Source of the DNA: Gemmatimonadales bacterium
Lineage (GTDB): Bacteria > Gemmatimonadota > Gemmatimonadetes > Gemmatimonadales > GWC2-71-9
Length of the DNA: 8,547 nucleotides
Assembly (NCBI GenBank): GCA_013813145.1
Contig: JACCSE010000367.1
Location: 1-8,547 of the forward strand
Reading direction: 5' to 3'
This document shows positions 4,798 through 8,547 of this stretch, one piece after another (the stretch's first letter is position 1; each line of letters begins with the position of its first letter). The notes beneath the pieces were generated by a model, which was not told the DNA's origin, did not search any database, and saw only the letters and a program-made list of their open reading frames with translations. Position numbers and translations under genes: made by a program.

Positions 4798-6263
4798 GCC
4801 GCGCCCGGCTGCTGGCTCGCCTCGCGCCGGCTGCTCTCGGCGTGATGCTGCTCGGGGGCTGCGTGTACTACAACGGCATGTACAACGCGAAGCGGCTGGC
4901 CGGCTCGGCGCGGAAAGCGGAGCGCGAGGGCCGCACCTTCGAGGCGAACAACCTCTGGGGCCAGGTGATCACCCGGGCGGAATCGGTGGTGGTCCGCCAT
5001 CCCCGCAGCAAGTACGTCGAAGAGGCGATGACCCTGAAAGGCATCGCCCTGGCCCGCCTGGGACAGTGCCCCGACGCCGTGGTACCGCTCGCGCGGGTGT
5101 CGGTGTTCGACGCCAGAGGGGAAACCGGCGAGGAGGCGGCGCTCGCGCTCGGCCGCTGTCAGCTCGAATTGGGCGACCCGGTCGCCGCGGACCTGGCCTT
5201 CTCTCACGTGGTGGAAAGCGCCGACCCGGTTCGGCGGCGCGACGCCCGGTTGCATCGGGCGCGTGCGCTCCGGCAACTGGGCCGGCCGGACCAGGCGCTC
5301 CTGGCGCTCGAGGGGCTCAGCGGACCGAAGGCCTCGGAGGAGCGGCTCTTGTCCCTCGGCGCCGCGGGGCGCCAGGCGGATGCGCTGGCCCTGACGGACA
5401 GCGTCCTCGCGGTGAACGACAGCGTACGCCACTGGGACTCGGTGATCACCATCGTCGGCCGGCACAGCCCGGCCACCGCTTCCGCGCTGGTAGACCATCT
5501 CGGATCCAGGGCGAACGTGGCGGCCGAAATCCGCGCTCGCCGGCTCTACCAGGACGGGGAGCGGCTGCAGGCGAGCGACTCGATCCGCGCCCTGGACCGC
5601 TTCCGCCGAGCGGCACGGGTCGGCATCGGAACCGATCCCGGCGACCGGGCCAGCCTCCAACTCGTCCGGCGGAGTCTCGCGCGAACCCGGACGGTGGCCG
5701 AGCTATCGCCCGTTGCCGACAGTCTCGCGCAACTGGCCGCCGGCGGTCGCTCGGCGGCGCAGGAGGCAAAGGCCCTTCGGCAGATCCTCATTGCGGTCCG
5801 GGCGGCTGCGGACTCGAGCGGTACCATGGCGGAGCAGGGAGATCTGCGCCTCTTCCTCGCGGCCGAGAGCGCGCGGGATTCGCTGCTCGCGCCAGCGCTC
5901 GCCGCGGAACTCTTCCGGCAGGTAGTCGAGACCTGGCCCGACGCTCCCTACGCGCCCAAGGCCCTGCTGGCGGGCCGGGTGCTCGATCCCGAGTGGGGCG
6001 AGGCGATGCGGCCGCTGCTGGAGGAGCGGTACGCGTCCAGCCCCTACCTGGCTTTCCTGCGGGGCGAGGATCCCACCGGCTACCGCGAGCTGGAGGACTC
6101 ACTCCAGGCGTACGCCTACGGCGCGGAGACGGTGCGCCGCCGCCCCGCGGCACCCGGAATCCGCCGGCCAGGGTCGCCGAGGGCGCCAGCGCCGGGTGAA
6201 CCGGTAATCATCCGGAACCCGCGGAACCAGCGGCCGGACCCGAGTCGCGGGCTCGAACCGTGA
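4794..6263 (+). CDS. TPR-like outer-membrane lipoprotein, function unknown
   Basis: A 489-residue protein with a lipoprotein signal: basic n-region MSRARLLAR, hydrophobic core and lipobox LGGC with lipidated C23. The mature N-terminus CVYYNGMYNAKRLAGSARKA is followed by helix-rich segments with alternating alanine, leucine and arginine (about 35-230 and 320-410) that look like degenerate tetratricopeptide repeats. VVRHPRSKYVEEAMTLKGIAL and VVETWPDAPYAPKALLAG resemble the repeat core of BamD- and YbgF-type scaffolds. A YYN-x-YNAK start after the lipidated cysteine is a pattern I associate with TPR lipoproteins of several Gram-negative environmental phyla. The C-terminus (about 440-489) is proline- and arginine-rich and probably disordered. 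The GTG start overlaps the amidase stop (GTGA), which suggests a shared envelope role. Specific function not recognised. Confidence 0.8.
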   Translation: MSRARLLARLAPAALGVMLLGGCVYYNGMYNAKRLAGSARKAEREGRTFEANNLWGQVITRAESVVVRHPRSKYVEEAMTLKGIALARLGQCPDAVVPLARVSVFDARGETGEEAALALGRCQLELGDPVAADLAFSHVVESADPVRRRDARLHRARALRQLGRPDQALLALEGLSGPKASEERLLSLGAAGRQADALALTDSVLAVNDSVRHWDSVITIVGRHSPATASALVDHLGSRANVAAEIRARRLYQDGERLQASDSIRALDRFRRAARVGIGTDPGDRASLQLVRRSLARTRTVAELSPVADSLAQLAAGGRSAAQEAKALRQILIAVRAAADSSGTMAEQGDLRLFLAAESARDSLLAPALAAELFRQVVETWPDAPYAPKALLAGRVLDPEWGEAMRPLLEERYASSPYLAFLRGEDPTGYRELEDSLQAYAYGAETVRRRPAAPGIRRPGSPRAPAPGEPVIIRNPRNQRPDPSRGLEP

Positions 6264-7141
6264 GTTCGGCGGTCCCGGGTCTCTCCAGGACCGTCTTCGG
6301 CCGCCAATTCCAGAATCCCCTCCTGCTCGCCGCCGGCACCGCCGGATTCGGCCGGGAGTTGGCCGGCGTCATGGATCTCGACCGGCTGGGCGGTCTCGTC
6401 ACCAAGGCGGTCTCCCTGGAGCCCCGCCAGGGCAATCGCGCTCCCCGGGTCGCCGAATTCCGCGGAGGGATGCTCAATTCGGTGGGCCTGGCCAATCCCG
6501 GGCTCGATCGGGTTCGGGCGGCGTATCTTCCCTGGCTCGCGGCAAATCTGCGTCGAGCCCAAGTCCTGGTGAACGTCGTCGGCTTTACCGTAGAAGAGTA
6601 CGGGGACGTCGTCGGGGGGCTGGACGGGGCCGCGGGTGTCTCGGCGTTCGAGCTGAATCTCTCCTGTCCCAACACCAGTGCCGGGGGCATCGAGTTCGGT
6701 GCCGATGCCGGCTGTGTCCGCAGAATCGTCGCACTGTGCCGCTCGCGGACCCGGCTGCCGATCGTCGCCAAGCTATCCCCCGTCCTCCCCGACATCGCCG
6801 GCATGGCGCTGGTCGCACGGGATGCCGGAGCCGACGGAATCGCGGTGGTCAACACCCTTCCCGGACTTCTCTTTGCGGGTTCGGGCTCGCCCCGGGTCGG
6901 GAATGGCAATGGGGGGGTCAGCGGTCCGGTATTGTTGCCGGTCGGCGTTCTAGCCGCGGCCCGAGTGGTGGAGCGAACCGGGGGGATTCCGGTCATCGGG
7001 ATCGGCGGCGTCCGATCGGCCGCCGACGTCCGGCAGTATCTCAGCGTGGGAGCCTCATTGGTGGCGATGGGGACTGCGGCACTGGCCGACCCCCGCCTCC
7101 CGGAGCGGATCGTGGATCAACTGGAGCGCGGCCGTGGCTGA
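6260..7141 (+). CDS. pyrD: Dihydroorotate dehydrogenase, class 1B type
   Basis: A 293-residue FMN-dependent TIM-barrel enzyme that oxidises dihydroorotate to orotate, step four of UMP synthesis. Motifs: K49 in VTKAVSLEPRQGN, MLNSVGLANPG (71-81), NLSCPN with active-site C136, K171 in VAKLSP, NTLPG (198-202), and the FMN phosphate loop GIGGV (247-251) with MGTA (270-273). The active-site cysteine, instead of the serine of class 2, and CPNTSAGGIEFG point to the class 1B (PyrDB) type. That type normally pairs with the iron-sulfur/FAD subunit PyrK. No pyrK is in the window. There is no N-terminal membrane helix, so it is cytoplasmic. GTG 6260 overlaps the lipoprotein stop (GTGA), and no strong Shine-Dalgarno site precedes it, so translation is probably coupled. 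A run of seven G lies at 6911-6917. Eight bases overlap pyrF. Confidence 0.95.
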   Translation: MSSAVPGLSRTVFGRQFQNPLLLAAGTAGFGRELAGVMDLDRLGGLVTKAVSLEPRQGNRAPRVAEFRGGMLNSVGLANPGLDRVRAAYLPWLAANLRRAQVLVNVVGFTVEEYGDVVGGLDGAAGVSAFELNLSCPNTSAGGIEFGADAGCVRRIVALCRSRTRLPIVAKLSPVLPDIAGMALVARDAGADGIAVVNTLPGLLFAGSGSPRVGNGNGGVSGPVLLPVGVLAAARVVERTGGIPVIGIGGVRSAADVRQYLSVGASLVAMGTAALADPRLPERIVDQLERGRG

Positions 7142-7826
7142 GGTGATCCTCGCGCTCGACCTGCCGGGTGGAACCGAAGCGCTGCGTCTGCTCGACCGGC
7201 TGTCCGGGGTCAGGTGGGTCAAAGTCGGTTCCATCATCATGACTCGCGAGGGCCCGGTCTTCATCCGCACCCTCATCGAGCGGGGGCTCCACGTCTTCCT
7301 CGACCTCAAGTGGCACGACATCCCCAGCACCGTCGCCGGCGCGGTGGCCGCCGCGCGGGATTTCGGGGTCGGTATGGCGACGCTCCATACGCTCGGCGGG
7401 CTGGCGATGATGGAGGCGGCAGCGACCGCTGCCGGTGACACGCTCTCCCTGGTCGGAGTGACCGTGCTGACGTCGCACGATGCCAAATCCTACAGCCAAG
7501 CGCTCGGCCGGGGGACGGTAAACGTCGCCGAGGAGGTGAAACGCCAGGCGCGGACGGCGACCGCCGCGGGACTTGCCGGGGTGGTCTGCTCCCCGAGCGA
7601 GGTGTCGCTGGTACGGAGCGTGCTTGGGGAGGGCGGCCGGATCGTGGTCCCGGGAATCCGGCGGGGCTCCGATGCCCGCGACGATCAGGCCCGAGTGGCG
7701 TCGGCGAAGGACGCGGTAGGAGACGGCGCCACCCATCTCGTGGTCGGGAGGCCGGTGCTCCAGGCCGCGGATCCCGCGGTGGTATTTCAGGAGTTTCTCG
7801 AGGAGGCGCGGTGCGCGGCATCCTGA
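7134..7826 (+). CDS. pyrF: Orotidine 5'-phosphate decarboxylase
   Basis: A 230-residue TIM-barrel decarboxylase that converts OMP to UMP, the last step of de novo pyrimidine synthesis. Key residues visible: D9 in ILALDLP, K30 in WVKVG, the catalytic array D57-x-K59-x-x-D62 in FLDLKWHDIP, TLHTLGG (83-89) for the active-site wall, GVTVLTS, VVPGIR for the phosphate loop, and VGRPVLQAADP near the C-terminus. Length is typical of bacterial group I enzymes. The GTG start has GGAG at 7123-7126 with 7-base spacing and lies inside the end of pyrD (8-base overlap). It works directly after PyrD plus PyrE; pyrE is not in the window. Its last 16 bases overlap the next gene. Confidence 0.96.
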   Translation: MAEVILALDLPGGTEALRLLDRLSGVRWVKVGSIIMTREGPVFIRTLIERGLHVFLDLKWHDIPSTVAGAVAAARDFGVGMATLHTLGGLAMMEAAATAAGDTLSLVGVTVLTSHDAKSYSQALGRGTVNVAEEVKRQARTATAAGLAGVVCSPSEVSLVRSVLGEGGRIVVPGIRRGSDARDDQARVASAKDAVGDGATHLVVGRPVLQAADPAVVFQEFLEEARCAAS

Positions 7827-8227
7827 CGGCGCTGGTCCTGCTGGCCGGCCCAGTAGTAGCGAAGGCGCAGGATCCGGAACTGAGTCGGGCGGCGGAGCGG
7901 GCCCGGCAATCCTGGTTCACGCACGATGTCGCCGCGCTGGTCGCGGACAGCCCTCGGCTCCTGGTCCAGCTTCCGCGCGCCGACCCCTCTGTGGCCCTCG
8001 GACCGGCCCAGGCGGCCGCGCTACTGGACGACTTCCTGGCCGAGGCCCAGGAGGTCGAGACCGAAATCCGGGCCGCCCGCGAGGTCGAGCCGGGCCGCGG
8101 GTACGTGGAGCTTCAGCGCAGGTACCGCATCGCGGGAACGCAGGATGTCCGGGTGCAGAGTCTGCTGCTGGGGTATCGGCAGGGGGGAAACGGTTGGGTG
8201 CTGGTGGAGCTGAGGGTAGTGGGGTAG
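7811..8227 (+). CDS. Small secreted protein, DUF4783/NTF2-like, function unknown
   Basis: A 138-residue protein with a clear signal peptide: MRG, then hydrophobic ILTALVLLAGPVV, with a likely signal peptidase I site after AKA (18-19-20 region, before DPELS). The mature part is about 118 residues: two amphipathic helices (WFTHDVAALVADSPRLLVQL and AAALLDDFLAEAQEVETEIRAA) followed by alternating strands (YVELQRRYRIAG, RVQSLLLGYRQGG, WVLVELRVV). This helix-then-sheet order resembles NTF2-like or DUF4783 proteins; the match is by pattern only. GTG 7811 is well placed after AGGAGG (7801-7806), a strong ribosome-binding site inside pyrF, and overlaps pyrF by 16 bases. It appears to be the last gene of the smpB operon. 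Nothing in its sequence links it to pyrimidine metabolism. Confidence 0.75.
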   Translation: MRGILTALVLLAGPVVAKAQDPELSRAAERARQSWFTHDVAALVADSPRLLVQLPRADPSVALGPAQAAALLDDFLAEAQEVETEIRAAREVEPGRGYVELQRRYRIAGTQDVRVQSLLLGYRQGGNGWVLVELRVVG

Positions 8228-8258
8228 GAGTAGATGGGAGACCGCGGACGAACCGTGG

Positions 8259-8297
8259 GCGCGAGGCCTGCCTCGCGCGGGGCGACGCAAGCGTCGC
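8259..8297. repeat. Two adjacent short palindromes
   Basis: GCGCGAGG-CCTG-CCTCGCGC (8259-8278) is a perfect 8-bp hairpin with a 4-base loop. Four bases later GCGACGC-AA-GCGTCGC (8282-8297, after one G) is a second perfect hairpin. They begin 31 bases after the last stop of the smpB operon. The stems could help stop or stabilise the operon mRNA, but no T-run follows either, so they are not called intrinsic terminators. Confidence 0.75.
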
Positions 8298-8307
8298 TCC
8301 AGGTAGC

Positions 8308-8424
8308 ACGTCATCCTGAGCAGAGCGAAGGATCGGCTCGCTCATGCGTGTGAGGCTCGATGACCGGGCATGCGGTGCCCGGGCGCGTCAGCGACCCGAT
8401 CCTTCGCTTCGCTCAGGATGACGT
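8308..8424. repeat. 29-bp inverted repeat around a central hairpin (GTCATCCTGAGC family)
   Basis: The left arm 8308-8336 (ACGTCATCCTGAGC...GGATCGG) and right arm 8396-8424 (CCGATCCTTCG...GATGACGT) are inverted copies, with only two mismatched positions, both in the AGCAGAGCG/AGCGAAGCG core. The 59-base interior holds a further hairpin, CCGGGCA-TGCGG-TGCCCGG (8364-8382). Sequences of the TCATCCTGAGCGAAGCGAAGGATC kind are known as abundant intergenic repeats in many unrelated genomes. There is no coding capacity and no flanking target duplication that I can see. Confidence 0.85.
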
Positions 8425-8463
8425 TACTTTCCGCTGCCCCGCTGCCCTCCTATCCTCCCCTCC

Positions 8464-8492
8464 TTGCATGACTTCCCCCACCTTAATATATT
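8464..8492 (+). promoter_or_regulatory. Promoter of rpmJ (likely ribosomal-protein operon)
   Basis: -35 TTGCAT (8464-8469), a 17-base spacer and -10 TATATT (8487-8492) lie in an AT-rich patch that stands out from the GC-rich surroundings. The expected start is near 8499, giving a leader of about 29 bases that contains the ribosome-binding site. In many bacteria rpmJ heads or joins the rpsM-rpsK-rpsD-rpoA-rplQ operon, so this may drive that operon. Confidence 0.7.
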
Positions 8493-8516
8493 GCCAAGCT
8501 AGCCTCTAACCGGTCC

Positions 8517-8523
8517 GGAGAAG
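8517..8523 (+). promoter_or_regulatory. Shine-Dalgarno site for rpmJ
   Basis: GGAGAAG at 8517-8523 sits 4 bases before GTG 8528 (7 bases from the GGAG core), a standard placement. It supports the GTG as a true start even though only 20 bases of the gene are visible. Confidence 0.75.
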
Positions 8524-8527
8524 ACGC

Positions 8528-8547
8528 GTGAAGGTTCGTTCGAGCGT
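8528..8547 (+). CDS. rpmJ: Ribosomal protein L36, 5' end only
   Basis: The last 20 bases read GTG AAG GTT CGT TCG AGC GT, giving MKVRSS and then probably V. Bacterial L36 proteins begin MKVR(A/S/P)SVK, so the match is good for its length. The gene is preceded by a well-formed promoter and Shine-Dalgarno site. L36 is a very small zinc-ribbon protein of the large ribosomal subunit. Only six full codons are present, so the call rests on the start signature and the strong upstream signals. The CXXC zinc residues lie beyond the window. Confidence 0.72.

Noticed and set aside
4727..6199. Long plus-strand frame overlapping the lipoprotein gene
   Set aside because: The product is an Arg/Gly/Pro-rich out-of-frame shadow. 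The overlapping frame at 4794-6263 has a lipobox, a signal peptide and proper stop-start coupling.
8308..8424. Complete insertion sequence
   Set aside because: The element is only 117 bases with no transposase frame and no visible target-site duplication. It is listed as a repeat instead.

Overview
The window is GC-rich bacterial chromosome, densely packed with genes that overlap by 4 to 16 bases. No mobile-element gene, phage gene or CRISPR array is visible. The lineage cannot be fixed from the sequence alone. The lipoprotein beginning CVYYNGMYNAK, the run of GTG starts, the ATAGCYG heptad repeats and the GTCATCCTGAGC-type inverted repeats suggest Gemmatimonadota or a related environmental phylum (inference, moderate confidence).

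Region 1 (1-2859, plus strand) is a three-gene operon for protein-bound cysteine synthesis: a CysM-type PLP cysteine synthase, a JAMM/Mec-type zinc peptidase, and a fusion of a CysO/ThiS-like sulfur carrier to a MoeB/MoeZ E1-like enzyme and a rhodanese. The parts match the CysO-CysM-Mec-MoeZ pathway of Mycobacterium tuberculosis. There the carrier ends in a free Gly-Gly; here the Gly-Gly is internal (fused at base 1698/1699), so the carrier would have to be cut free, and the adjacent JAMM peptidase is the obvious candidate. ATAGCYG heptads lie at both ends of the operon.

Region 2 (2860-3166) is intergenic. It holds a long hairpin built from the heptads, a tRNA-Leu(CAG) gene on the minus strand with its terminator, and two divergent promoters. 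The -35 boxes of these promoters (tRNA leftward, smpB rightward) form the two arms of one palindrome.

Region 3 (3167-8227, plus strand) is a six-gene overlapping operon in which every gene starts with GTG: smpB (ribosome rescue), a periplasmic N-acetylmuramoyl-L-alanine amidase, a TPR-like outer-membrane lipoprotein, pyrD (class 1B type), pyrF, and a small secreted protein of unknown function. The order mixes translation quality control, envelope work and UMP synthesis.

Region 4 (8228-8547) is an intergenic island of palindromes, including a 29-bp inverted repeat. It is followed by a good sigma70-type promoter, a Shine-Dalgarno site and the first codons of rpmJ (ribosomal protein L36), which runs off the end of the window.
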